Part shown: one piece after another, positions 26,843 to 39,496 of the stretch
Layout: each line of letters begins with the position of its first letter
How positions within the stretch are numbered: the stretch's first letter is position 1
Origin: Coriaria nepalensis
Lineage: Eukaryota > Streptophyta > Magnoliopsida > Cucurbitales > Coriariaceae
Reading direction: 5' to 3'
Length of the DNA stretch: 64,000 nt
Assembly: GCA_027186245.1 (NCBI GenBank)
Contig: CP114481.1
Span: 42,873,501-42,937,500 of the forward strand
The notes under the pieces: model-generated
Told to the model about the DNA's origin: nothing
The model's input: the letters and a program-made list of their open reading frames with translations, nothing else
The model's database searches: none
Position numbers and translations under genes: made by a program

Positions 26843-29800
26843 CGAATTCTATTTTCGCACTTCGAAAATAAGTTTTGTTCATAACTTGCAAATGATCAAT
26901 GCAAGGAATGTATGCATTCGTTTAACTTTAAAACCATTTCAATTAGTGATTTCAAATCAATATCTTATTTCAAACCAGTTCGAACGAATTCTATTTTCAC
27001 ACTTCAAACAGAAGTTTCGTGGATAACTTTCAAATGATCATTGCAAGGAAAGTGTGCATTAGTTTAACCTTCAAATCATTTGAATAAGTCATATTAAGTC
27101 AATAACTTATTTCAAAGCAATTCGAACGAATTCTATTTTCTCACTTAAAACGCAAGTTTTGTGCATAACTTTCAAATGATCATTGCAAGGAAAGTGTGCT
27201 TTAGTCTAACCTTAAAATCATTTGAATGAGTCATTTCAAGTCAATAACATATTTCAAAGCAATTCGAACGAATTCTATTTTCGCACTTCGAAAACAAGTT
27301 TTGTGCATAACTTGCAAATGATCATTGCAAGGAAAGTGTGCATTAGTTTAACCCTAAAATAATTTGAATGAGTCATTTCAAGTCATTAACTTCTTTCAAA
27401 GCAATTCGAACGAATTCTATTTTTGCACTTCGAAAACAAGTTTTGTTCATAACTTGCAAATGATCAATGCAAGGAATGTATGCATACGTTTATCTTTAAA
27501 ATCATTTCAATAAGTGACTTCAAGTCAATATCTTATTTCAAAGCAGTTCCAACGAATTCTATTTTCACACTTCAAACAGAAGTTTCGTGGATAACTTTCA
27601 AATGATCATTGCAAGGAAAGTGTGCATTAGTTTAACCTTAAAATCATTTGAATGAGTCATTTCAAGTCAATAACATATTTCAAAGCAATTCGAACGAATT
27701 CTATTTTCGCACTTCGAAAACAAGTTTTGTGCATAACTTGCAAACGATCATTGCAAGGAAAGTGTGCATTAGTTTAACCCTAAAATCATTTGAATGAGTC
27801 ATTTCAAGTCATTAACTTCTTTCAAAGCAATCCGAACGAATTCTATTTTCGCACTTCGAAAACAAGTTTTGTTCATAACTTGCAAATGATCAATGCAAGG
27901 AATGTATGCATTCGTTTAACTTTAAAATCATTTCAATTAGTGACTTCAAGTCAATATCTTATTTCAAAGCAGTTCCAACGAATTCTATTTTCACACTTCA
28001 AACAGAAGCTTCGTGGATAACTTTCAAATGATCATTGCAAGGAAAGTGTGCATTAGTTTAACCTTAAAATAATTTGAATAAGTCATATTAAGTCAATAAC
28101 TTATTTCAAAGCAATTCGAACGAATTCTATTTTCTCACATAAAACGCAAGTTTTGTGCATAACTTTCAAATGATCATTGCAAGGAAAGTGTGCTTTAGTC
28201 GAACCTTAAAATCATTTGAATGAGTCATTTCAAGTCAATAACATATTTCAAAGCAATTCGAACGAATTCTATTTTCGCACTTCGAAAATAAGTTTTGTGC
28301 ATAACTTGCAAATGATCATTGCAAGGAAAGTGTGCATTAGCTTAACCCTAAAATCATTTGAATGAGTCATTTCAAGTCATTAACTTATTTCAAAGCAATT
28401 CGAACGAATTCTATTTTCGCACTTCGAAAATAAGTTTTGTTCATAACTTGCAAATGATCAATGCAAGGAATGTATGCATTCGTTTAACTTTAAAACCATT
28501 TCAATTAGTGATTTCAAGTCAATATCTTATTTCAAAGCAGTTCGAACGAATTCTATTTTCACACTTCAAACAGAAGTTTCGTGGATAACTTTCAAATGAT
28601 TATTGCAAGGAAAGTGTGCATTAGTTTAACCTTAAAATCATTTGAATGAGTCATATTAAGTCAATAAGTTATTTTAAAGCAATTCGAACGAATTCTATTT
28701 TCGCACTTCAAACGCAAGTTTTGTGCATAACTTTCAAATGATCATTGCAAGGAAAGTGTGCTTTAGTCTAACCTTAAAATCATTTGAATGAGTCATTTCA
28801 AGTCAATAACTTCTTTCAAAGCAATCCGAACGAATTCTATTTTCGCACTTCGAAAACAAGTTTTGTTCATAACTTGCAAATGATCAATGCAAGGAATGTA
28901 TGCATTCGTTTAACTTTAAAATCATTTCAATTAGTGACTTCAAGTCAATATCTTATTTCAAAGCAGTTCCAACGAATTCTATTTTCACACTTCAAACAGT
29001 AGCTTCGTGGATAACTTTCAAATGATCATTGCAAGGAAAGTGTGCATTAGTTTAACCTTAAAATCATTTGAATAAGTCATATTAAGTCAATAACTTATTT
29101 CAGAGCAATTCGAACGAATTCTATTTTCTCACATAAAACGCAAGTTTTGTGCTTAACTTTCAAATGATCATTGCAAGGAAAGTGTGCTTTAGTCTAACCT
29201 TAAAATCATTTGAATGAGTCATTTCAAGTCAATAACATATTTCAAAGCAATTCGAACGAATTCTATTTTCGCACTTCGAAAATAAGTTTTGTGCATAACT
29301 TGCAAATGATCATTGCAAGGAAAGTGTGCATTAGCTTAACCCTAAAATCATTTGAATGAGTCATTTCAAGTCATTAACTTATTTCAAAGCAATTCGAAGA
29401 ATTCTATTTTCGCACTTCGAAAATAAGTTTTGTTCATAACTTGCAAATGATCAATGCAAGGAATGTATGCATTCGTTTAACTTTAAAACCATTTCAATTA
29501 GTGATTTCAAATCAATATCTTATTTCAAAGCAGTTCGAACGAATTCTATTTTCACACTTCAAACAGAAGTTTCGTGGATAACTTTCAAATGATTATTGCA
29601 AGGAAAGTGTGCATTAGTTTAACCTTAAAATCATTTGAATGAGTCATATTAAGTCAATAACTTATTTTAAAGCAATTCGAACGAATTCTATTTTCGCACT
29701 TCAAACGCAAGTTTTGTGCATAACTTTCAAATGATCATTGCAAGGAAAGTGTGCTTTAGTCTAACCTTAAAATCATTTGAATGAGTCATTTCAAGTCAAT

Positions 29801-31330
29801 AACTTATTTCAAAGCAATCCGAACGAAATCTATTTTCGCACTTCAAAAACAAGTTTTGTGGATAACTTTCAAATGATCAATGCAAGGAATGTATGCATTA
29901 GTTTAACCTTAAAATCATTTGAATGAGTCATATTAAGTCAATAACTTATTTCAAAGCAATTCGAACGAATTCTATTTTCGCATTTCAAAAGCTAGTTTTG
30001 TGCATAACTTTCAAATGATCATTGCAAGGAAAGTGTGCATTAGTTTAACCTTAAAATCATTTGAATGAGTCATTTCAAGTCAATAACTTATTTCAAAGCA
30101 ATCCGAACGAATTCTATTTTCGCACTTCGAAAACAAGTTTTGTTCATAACTTGCAAATGATCAATGCAAGGAATGTATGCATGCGTTTAACTTTAAAATC
30201 ATTTCAATTAGTGACTTCAAGTCAATATCTTATTTCAAAGCAGTTCCAACGAATTCTATTTTCACAATTCAAACAGAAGTTTCGTGGATAACTTTCAAAT
30301 GATCATTGCAAGGAAAGTGTGCATTAGTTTAACCTTAAAATCATTTGAATGAGTCATATTAAGTCAATCACTTATTTTAAAGCAATTCGAACGAATTCTA
30401 TTTTCGCAGTTCGAAAACAAGTTTTGTTCATAACTTGCAAATGATCAATGCAAGGAATGTATGCATTCGTTTAACTTTAAAATCATTTCAATTAGTGATT
30501 TCACGTCAATATCTTATTTCGATGCAGTTCGAACGAATTCTATTTTCACACTTCAAACAGAAGTTTCGTGGATAACTTTCAAATGATTATTGCAAGGAAA
30601 GTGTGCATTAGTTTAACCTTAAAATCATTTGAATGAGTCATATTAAGTCAATCACTTATTTTAAAGCAATCCGAACGAATTCTATTTTCGCACTTCAAAT
30701 GCAAGTTTTGTGCATAACTTTCAAGTGATTATTGCAAGGAAAGTGTGCATTAGTTCAACCGTACAATCATTTGAATGAGTCATATTAAGTCAATCACTTA
30801 TTTTAAAGCAATCCGAACGAATTCTATTTTCGCACTTCAAAAACAAGTTTTGTGGATAACTTTCAAATGATCAATGCAAGGAATGTATGCATTAGTTTAA
30901 CCTTAAAATCATTTGAATGAGTCATATTAAGTCAATAACTTATTTCAAAGCAATTCGAACGAATTCTATTTTCGCATTTCAAAAGCAAGTTTTGTGCATA
31001 ACTTTCAAATGATCATTGCAAGGAAAGTGTGCATTAGTTTAACCTTAAAATCATTTGAATGAGTCATTTCAAGTCAATAACTTATTTCAAAGCAATCCGA
31101 ACGAATTCTATTTTCGCACTTCGAAAACAAGTTTTGTTCATAACTTGCAAATGATCAATGCAAGGAATGTATGCATGCGTTTAACTTTAAAATCATTTCA
31201 ATTAGTGACTTCAAGTCAATATCTTATTTCAAAGCAGTTCCAACGAATTCTATTTTTACACTTGAAACAGAAGTTTCGTGGATAACTTTCAAATGATCAT
31301 TGCAAGGAAAGTATGCATTAGTTTAACCTT
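26843..31330. repeat. 32-mer HOR (4,543 bp), copy 2
   Basis: A direct tandem duplicate of the preceding block, ending near 31,330 where GAATGAGTC replaces the GAATAAGTC seen at the matching place in copy 1. Private differences include ACCTTCAAATC near 27,068, CAAACGATC near 27,742, ACAGTAGCTTCG near 28,997 (this one introduces a stop in the A-derived frame) and TTAGTTCAACCG near 30,752. Identity is about 99.9% by eye, so the duplication is recent or an assembly effect. Confidence 0.85.
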
Positions 31331-31954
31331 AAAATCATTTGAATGAGTCATATTAAGTCAATAACTTATTTCAAAGCAATTCGAACGAATTCTATTTTCG
31401 CACTTCAAAAGCAAGTTTTGTGCATTACTTTCAAATGATCATTGCAAGGAAAGTGTGCATTAGTTTAACCTTAAAATCATTTGAATGAGTCATTTCAAGT
31501 CAATAACTTATTTCAAAGCAATCCGAACGAATTCTATTTTCGCACTTCGAAAACAAGTTTTGTTCATAACTTGCAAATGATCAATGCAAGGAATGTATGC
31601 ATTCGTTTAACTTTAAAATCATTTCAATTAGTGACTTCAAGTCAATATCTTATTTCAAAGCAGTTCCAACGAATTCTATTTTCACAATTCAAACAGAAGT
31701 TTCGTGGATAACTTTCAAATGATCATTGCAAGGAAAGTGTGCATTAGTTTAACCTTAAAATCATTTGAATAAGTCATATTAAGTCAATAACTTATTTCAA
31801 AGCAATTCGAACGAATTCTATTTTCTCACTTAAAACGCAAGTTTTGTGCATAACTTTCGAATGATCATTGCAAGGAAAGTGTGCTTTAGTCTAACCTTAA
31901 AATCATTTGAATGAGTCATTTCAAGTCAATAACATATTTCAAAGCAATTCGAAC
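31331..31954. repeat. Short linker between two HOR domains
   Basis: About four monomers: a C-like unit with CAAAAGCAAG and GTGCATTAC near 31,420, an A/B pair starting near 31,520, and a C unit with TTTTCTCACTTAAAACG near 31,822. It joins the 4,543-bp and 2,982-bp HORs in perfect 142-bp phase. Confidence 0.6.
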
Positions 31955-34936
31955 GAATTCTATTTTCGCACTTCGAAAACAAGTTTTGTTCATAACTTGC
32001 AAATGATCAATGCAAGGAATGTATGCATACGTTTATCTTTAAAATCATTTCAATAAGTGACTTCAAGTCAATATCTTATTTCAAAGCAGTTCCAACGAAT
32101 TCTATTTTCACACTTCAAACAGAAGTTTCGTGGATAACTTTCAAATGATCATTGCAAGGAAAGTGTGCATTAGTTTAACCTTAAAATAATTTGAATAAGT
32201 CATATTAAGTCAATAACTTATTTCAAAGCAATTCGAACGAATTCTATTTTCTCACATAAAACGCAAGTTTTGTGCATAACTTTCAAATGATCATTGCAAG
32301 GAAAGTGTGCTTTAGTCTAACCTTAAAATCATTTGAATGAGTCATTTCAAGTCAATAACATATTTCAAAGCAATTCGAACGAATTCTATTTTCGCACTTC
32401 GAAAATAAGTTTTGTGCATAACTTGCAAATGATCATTGCAAGGAAAGTGTGCATTAGCTTAACCCTAAAATCATTTGAATGAGTCATTTCAAGTCATTAA
32501 CTTATTTCAAAGCAATTCGAACGAATTCTATTTTCGCACTTCGAAAATAAGTTTTGTTCATAACTTGCAAATGATCAATGCAAGGAATGTATGCATTCGT
32601 TTAACTTTAAAACCATTTCAATTAGTGATTTCAAGTCAATATCTTATTTCAAAGCAGTTCGAACGAATTCTATTTTCACACTTCAAACAGAAGTTTCGTG
32701 GATAACTTTCAAATGATTATTGCAAGGAAAGTGTGCATTAGTTTAACCTTAAAATCATTTGAATGAGTCATATTAAGTCAATAAGTTATTTTAAAGCAAT
32801 TCGAACGAATTCTATTTTCGCACTTCAAACGCAAGTTTTGTGCATAACTTTCAAATGATCATTGCAAGGAAAGTGTGCTTTAGTCTAACCTTAAAATCAT
32901 TTGAATGAGTCATTTCAAGTCAATAACTTCTTTCAAAGCAATCCGAACGAATTCTATTTTCGCACTTCGAAAACAAGTTTTGTTCATAACTTGCAAATGA
33001 TCATTGCAAGGAAAGTGTGCATTAGCTTAACCTTAAAATCATTTGAATGAGTCATATTAAGTCAATAACTTATTTTAAAGCAATTCGAACGAATTCTCTT
33101 TTCGCACTTCAAACGCAAGTTTTGTGCATAACTTTCAAATGATCATTGCAAAGAAAGTGTGCTTTAGTCTAACCTTAAAATCATTTGAATGAGTCATTTC
33201 AAGTCAATAACTTATTTCAAAGCAATCCGAACGAAATCTATTTTCGCACTTCAAAAACAAGTTTTGTGGATAACTTTCAAATGATCAATGCAAGGAATGT
33301 ATGCATTAGTTTAACCTTAAAATCATTTGAATGAGTCATATTAAGTCAATAACTTATTTCAAAGCAATTCGAACGAATTCTATTTTCGCATTTCAAAAGC
33401 AAGTTTTGTGCATAACTTTCAAATGATCATTGCAAGAAAAGTGTGCATTAGTTTAACCTTAAAATCATTTGAATGAGTCATTTCAAGTCAATAACTTATT
33501 TCAAAGCAATCCGAACGAATTCTATTTTCGCACTTCGAAAACAAGTTTCGTGGATAACTTGCAAATGATCAATGCAAGGAATGTATGCATGCGTTTAACT
33601 TTAAAATCATTTCAATTAGTGACTTCAAGTCAATATCTTATTTCAAAGCAGTTCCAACGAATTCTATTTTCACAATTCAAACAGAAGTTTCGTGGATAAC
33701 TTTCAAATGATCATTGCAAGGAAAGTGTGCATTAGTTTAACCTTAAAATCATTTGAATGAGTCATATTAAGTCAATCACTTATTTTAAAGCAATTCGAAC
33801 GAATTCTATTTTCGCACTTCGAAAACAAGTTTTGTTCATAATTTGCAAATGATCAATGCAAGGAATGTATGCATTCGTTTAACTTTAAAATCATTTCAAT
33901 TAGTGATTTCACGTCAATATCTTATTTCGATGCAGTTCGAACGAATTCTATTTTCACACTTCAAACAGAAGTTTCGTGGATAACTTTCAAATGATTATTG
34001 CAAGGAAAGTGTGCATTAGTTTAACCTTAAAATCATTTGAATGAGTCATATTAAGTCAATCACTTATTTTAAAGCAATCCGAACGAATTCAATTTTCGCA
34101 CTTCAAATGCAAGTTTTGTGCATAACTTTCAAATGATTATTGCAAGGAAAGTGTGCATTAGTTTAAACGTAAAATGATTTGAATGAGTCATATTAAGTCA
34201 ATCACTTATTTTAAAGCAATCCGAACGAATTCTATTTTCGCACTTCAAAAACAAGTTTTGTGGATAACTTTCAAATGATCAATGCAAGGAATGTATGCAT
34301 TAGTTTAACCTTAAAATCATTTGAATGAGTCATATTAAGTCAATAACTTATTTCAAAGCAATTCGAACAAATTCTATTTTCGCATTTCAAAAGCAAGTTT
34401 TGTGCATAACTTTCAAATGATCATTGCAAGGAAAGTGTGCATTAGTTTAACCTTAAAATCATTTGAATGAGTCATTTCAAGTCAATAACTTATTTCAAAG
34501 CAATCCGAACGAATTCTATTTTCGCACTTCGAAAACAAGTTTTGTTCATAACTTGCAAATGATCAATGCAAGGAATGTATGCATGCGTTTAACTTTAAAA
34601 TCATTTCAATTAGTGACTTCAAGTCAATATCTTATTTCAAAGCAGTTCCAACGAATTCTATTTTCACAATTCAAACAGAAGTTTCTTGGATAACTTTCAA
34701 ATGATCATTGCAAGGAAAGTGTGCATTAGTTTAACCTTAAAATCATTTGAATAAGTCATATTAAGTCAATAACTTATTTCAAAGCAATCCGAACGAAATC
34801 TATTTTCGCACTTCAAACGCAAGTTTTGTGCATAACTTTCAAATGATCATTGCAAGGAAAGTGTGCATTAGTTTAACCTTAAAATCATTTGAATGAGTCA
34901 TTTCAAGTCAATAACTTATTTCAAAGCAATCCGAAC
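31955..34936. repeat. 21-mer HOR (2,982 bp, three heptamers), copy 1
   Basis: A-derived frames at 32475, 33469 and 34463 are each 994 bp apart, and the whole set recurs at +2,982 bp. Markers are ATACGTTTATC (32,027 and 35,009), AATTCTCTTTTCGC near 33,091, CAAGTTTCGTGGATAACTTGC near 33,545 and GTTTAAACGTAAAATG near 34,160. The three heptamers differ clearly from each other but are almost identical between the two copies, so the 21-mer is the amplified unit. Confidence 0.85.
32949..33090. repeat. Chimeric A/B monomer (repeated at 35931-36072)
   Basis: The first third is A-type (CTTCGAAAACAAG, TTTTGTTCATAACTTGC). It then switches to TGATCATTGCAAGGAAAG, TTAGCTTAACCTT and the B-type tail GTCATATTAAGTC. 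The crossover lies within the TTGCAAATGATCA shared by both parents. It is copied exactly at +2,982 bp, so it predates that duplication. Confidence 0.75.
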
Positions 34937-37887
34937 GAATTCTATTTTCGCACTTCGAAAACAAGTTTTGTTCATAACTTGCAAATGATCAATGCAAGGA
35001 ATGTATGCATACGTTTATCTTTAAAATCATTTCAATAAGTGACTTCAAGTCAATATCTTATTTCAAAGCAGTTCCAACGAATTCTATTTTCACACTTCAA
35101 ACAGAAGTTTCGTGGATAACTTTCAAATGATCATTGCAAGGAAAGTGTGCATTAGTTTAACCTTAAAATAATTTGAATAAGTCATATTAAGTCAATAACT
35201 TATTTCAAAGCAATTCGAACGAATTCTATTTTCTCACATAAAACGCAAGTTTTGTGCATAACTTTCAAATGATCATTGCAAGGAAAGTGTGCTTTAGTCT
35301 AACCTTAAAATCATTTGAATGAGTCATTTCAAGTCAATAACATATTTCAAAGCAATTCGAACGAATTCTATTTTCGCACTTCGAAAATAAGTTTTGTGCA
35401 TAACTTGCAAATGATCATTGCAAGGAAAGTGTGCATTAGCTTAACCCTAAAATCATTTGAATGAGTCATTTCAAGTCATTAACTTATTTCAAAGCAATTC
35501 GAACGAATTCTATTTTCGCACTTCGAAAATAAGTTTTGTTCATAACTTGCAAATGATCAATGCAAGGAATGTATGCATTCGTTTAACTTTAAAACCATTT
35601 CAATTAGTGATTTCAAGTCAATATCTTATTTCAAAGCAGTTCGAACGAATTCTATTTTCACACTTCAAACAGAAGTTTCGTGGATAACTTTCAAATGATT
35701 ATTGCAAGGAAAGTGTGCATTAGTTTAACCTTAAAATCATTTGAATGAGTCATATTAAGTCAATAAGTTATTTTAAAGCAATTCGAACGAATTCTATTTT
35801 CGCACTTCAAACGCAAGTTTTGTGCATAACTTTCAAATGATCATTGCAAGGAAAGTGTGCTTTAGTCTAACCTTAAAATCATTTGAATGAGTCATTTCAA
35901 GTCAATAACTTCTTTCAAAGCAATCCGAACGAATTCTATTTTCGCACTTCGAAAACAAGTTTTGTTCATAACTTGCAAATGATCATTGCAAGGAAAGTGT
36001 GCATTAGCTTAACCTTAAAATCATTTGAATGAGTCATATTAAGTCAATAACTTATTTTAAAGCAATTCGAACGAATTCTCTTTTCGCACTTCAAACGCAA
36101 GTTTTGTGCATAACTTTCAAATGATCATTGCAAAGAAAGTGTGCTTTAGTCTAACCTTAAAATCATTTGAATGAGTCATTTCAAGTCAATAACTTATTTC
36201 AAAGCAATCCGAACGAAATCTATTTTCGCACTTCAAAAACAAGTTTTGTGGATAACTTTCAAATGATCAATGCAAGGAATGTATGCATTAGTTTAACCTT
36301 AAAATCATTTGAATGAGTCATATTAAGTCAATAACTTATTTCAAAGCAATTCGAACGAATTCTATTTTCGCATTTCAAAAGCAAGTTTTGTGCATAACTT
36401 TCAAATGATCATTGCAAGAAAAGTGTGCATTAGTTTAACCTTAAAATCATTTGAATGAGTCATTTCAAGTCAATAACTTATTTCAAAGCAATCCGAACGA
36501 ATTCTATTTTCGCACTTCGAAAACAAGTTTCGTGGATAACTTGCAAATGATCAATGCAAGGAATGTATGCATGCGTTTAACTTTGAAATCATTTCAATTA
36601 GTGACTTCAAGTCAATATCTTATTTCAAAGCAGTTCCAACGAATTCTATTTTCACAATTCAAACAGAAGTTTCGTGGATAACTTTCAAATGATCATTGCA
36701 AGGAAAGTGTGCATTAGTTTAACCTTAAAATCATTTGAATGAGTCATATTAAGTCAATCACTTATTTTAAAGCAATTCCAACGAATTCTATTTTCGCACT
36801 TCGAAAACAAGTTTTGTTCATAATTTGCAAATGATCAATGCAAGGAATGTATGCATTCGTTTAACTTTAAAATCATTTCAATTAGTGATTTCACGTCAAT
36901 ATCTTATTTCGATGCAGTTCGAACGAATTCTATTTTCACACTTCAAACAGAAGTTTCGTGGATAACTTTCAAATGATTATTGCAAGGAAAGTGTGCATTA
37001 GTTTAACCTTAAAATCATTTGAATGAGTCATATTAAGTCAATCACTTATTTTAAAGCAATCCGAACGAATTCAATTTTCGCACTTCAAATGCAAGTTTTG
37101 TGCATAACTTTCAAATGATTATTGCAAGGAAAGTGTGCATTAGTTTAAACGTAAAATGATTTGAATGAGTCATATTAAGTCAATCACTTATTTTAAAGCA
37201 ATCCGAACGAATTCTATTTTCGCACTTCAAAAACAAGTTTTGTGGATAACTTTCAAATGATCAATGCAAGGAATATATGCATTAGTTTAACCTTAAAATC
37301 ATTTGAATGAGTCATATTAAGTCAATAACTTATTTCAAAGCAATTCGAACAAATTCTATTTTCGCATTTCAAAAGCAAGTTTTGTGCATAACTTTCAAAT
37401 GATCATTGCAAGGAAAGTGTGCATTAGTTTAACCTTAAAATCATTTGAATGAGTCATTTCAAGTCAATAACTTATTTCAAAGCAATCCGAACGAATTCTA
37501 TTTTCGCACTTCGAAAACAAGTTTTGTTCATAACTTGCAAATGATCAATGCAAGGAATGTATGCATGCGTTTAACTTTAAAATCATTTCAATTAGTGACT
37601 TCAAGTCAATATCTTATTTCAAAGCAGTTCCAACGAATTCTATTTTCACAATTCAAACAGAAGTTTCTTGGATAACTTTCAAATGATCATTGCAAGGAAA
37701 GTGTGCATTAGTTTAACCTTAAAATCATTTGAATAAGTCATATTAAGTCAATAACTTATTTCAAAGCAATCCGAATGAAATCTATTTTCGCACTTCAAAC
37801 GCAAGTTTTGTGCATAACTTTCAAATGATCATTGCAAGGAAAGTGTGCATTAGTTTAACCTTAAAATCATTTGAATGAGTCATTTCA
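34937..37887. repeat. 21-mer HOR (2,982 bp), copy 2
   Basis: A tandem copy of the preceding unit. I noticed about four differences over 2.95 kb: CTTTGAAATC near 36,582, CAATTCCAACG near 36,775, GAATATATGC near 37,271 and CGAATGAAATC near 37,772. It ends near 37,887, where CATTTCATGTCAATAACATATTTC begins to differ. This is one of the youngest duplications in the window. Confidence 0.85.
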
Positions 37888-39496
37888 TGTCAATAACATA
37901 TTTCAAAGCAATCCGAACGAAATCTATTTTCGCACTTCGAAAACGAGTTCTATGCATAACTTGCAAATGATCAATGCAAGGAATGTATGCATTCGTTTAA
38001 CTTTAAAATCATTTCAATTAGTGACTTCAAGTCAATATCTTATTTCAAAGCAGTTCGAACGAATTCTATTCTCACACTTCAAACAGAAGTTTCATGGATA
38101 ACTTTCAAATGATTATTGCAAGGAAAGTGTGCATTAGTTTAACCTTAAAATCATTTGAATGGGTCATATTAAGTCAATAACTTATTTCCAAGCAACTCGA
38201 ACGAATTCTATTTTCGCACTTTAAACGCAAGTTTTGTGCATAACTTTCAAATGATCATTGCAAGGAAAGTGTGCTTTAGTCTAAACCTTAAAATCATTTG
38301 AATGAGTCATTTCAACTCAATAACATATTTCAAAGCAATTCGAACGAATTCTATATTCGCACTTCGAAAACAAGTTTTGTGCATAACTTGCAAATGATCA
38401 TTGCAACGAAAGTGTGCATTAGCTTAACCCTAAAATCATTTGAATGAGTCATTCCAAGTCATTAACTTATTTCAAAGCAATTCGAACGAATTCTATTTTC
38501 GCACTTCGAAAACAAGTTTTGTTCATAACTTGCAAATGATCAATGCAAGGAATGTATGCATTCGTTTAACTTTAAAATCATTTCAATTAGTGATTTCACG
38601 TCAATATCTTATTTCGATGCAGTTCGAACGAATTCTATTTTCACACTTCAAACAGAAGTTTCGTGGATAACTTTCAAATGATCATTGCAAGGAAAGTGTG
38701 CATTAGTTTAACCTTAAAATCATTTGAATGAGTCATATTAAGTCAATAACTTATTTCAAAGCAATTCGAATGAATTCTATTTTCGCATTTCAAACGCAAG
38801 TTTTGTGCATAAGTTTCAAATGATCATTGCAAGGAAAGTGTGCATTAGTTTAACCATAAAATCATTTCAATTAGTCATATTAGGTCAATAACTTATTTCA
38901 AAGCAATTCGAACGAATTCTATTTTCGCATTTCAAAAGCAAGTTTTGTGCATAACTTTCAAATGGTCATTGCAAGGAAAGTGTGCATTAGTTTAACCTTA
39001 AAATCATTTGAATGAGTCATTTCAAGTCAATAACTTATTTCAAAGCAATCCGAACGAATTCTATTTTCGCACTTCGAAAACAAGTTTTGTTCATAACTTG
39101 CAAATGATCAATGCAAGGAATGTATGCATGCGTTTAACTTTAAAATCATTTCAATTAGTGACTTCAAGTCAATATCTTATTTCAAAGCAGTTCCAACGAA
39201 TTCTATTTTCACACTTCAAACAGAAGTTTCGTGGATAACTTTCAAATGATCATTGCAAGGAAAGTGTGCATTAGTTTAACCTTAAAATCATTTGAATGAG
39301 TCATATTAAGTCAACAACTTATTTCAATGCAATTCGAACGAATTCTATTTTCGCACTTGAAACGCAAGTTTTGTGCATAACTTTCGAATGATCATTGCAA
39401 GGAAAGTGTGCTTTAGTCTAACCTTAAAATCATTTGAATGAGTCATTTCAAGTCAATAACTTATTTCAAAGCAATTCGAACGAATTCTATTTTCGC
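37888..39496. repeat. Diverged relative of the 3,692-bp HOR
   Basis: Order and variants match about 7.44-8.97 kb of the 26-mer HOR at an offset of about 30.5 kb: GATTATTGCAAGG, GCAACGAAAG near 38,404, GTCATTCCAAGTCA near 38,449, CACGTCAATATC with TTCGATGCAG near 38,600, GCATAAGTTTC, CATATTAGGTC near 38,877, AAGTCAACAAC near 39,309 and CTTTCGAATGATC. It has more substitutions than copies within the HOR, plus a 1-bp insertion near 38,284 (GTCTAAACCTTAAAATC). It is read as the far edge of the older layer. Confidence 0.7.
38280..38292. repeat. 1-bp insertion (CTAAACC)
   Basis: GTCTAAACCTTAAAATC replaces GTCTAACCTTAAAATC. The A-frame step from 37871 to 38440 is 569 bp instead of 568. It is a single private event. 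Confidence 0.85.

Noticed and set aside
31955..37887. Segmental duplication carrying a distinct mobile or genic unit
   Set aside because: The 2,982-bp duplicated unit is 21 ordinary monomers, and nothing non-satellite lies inside or at its edges.
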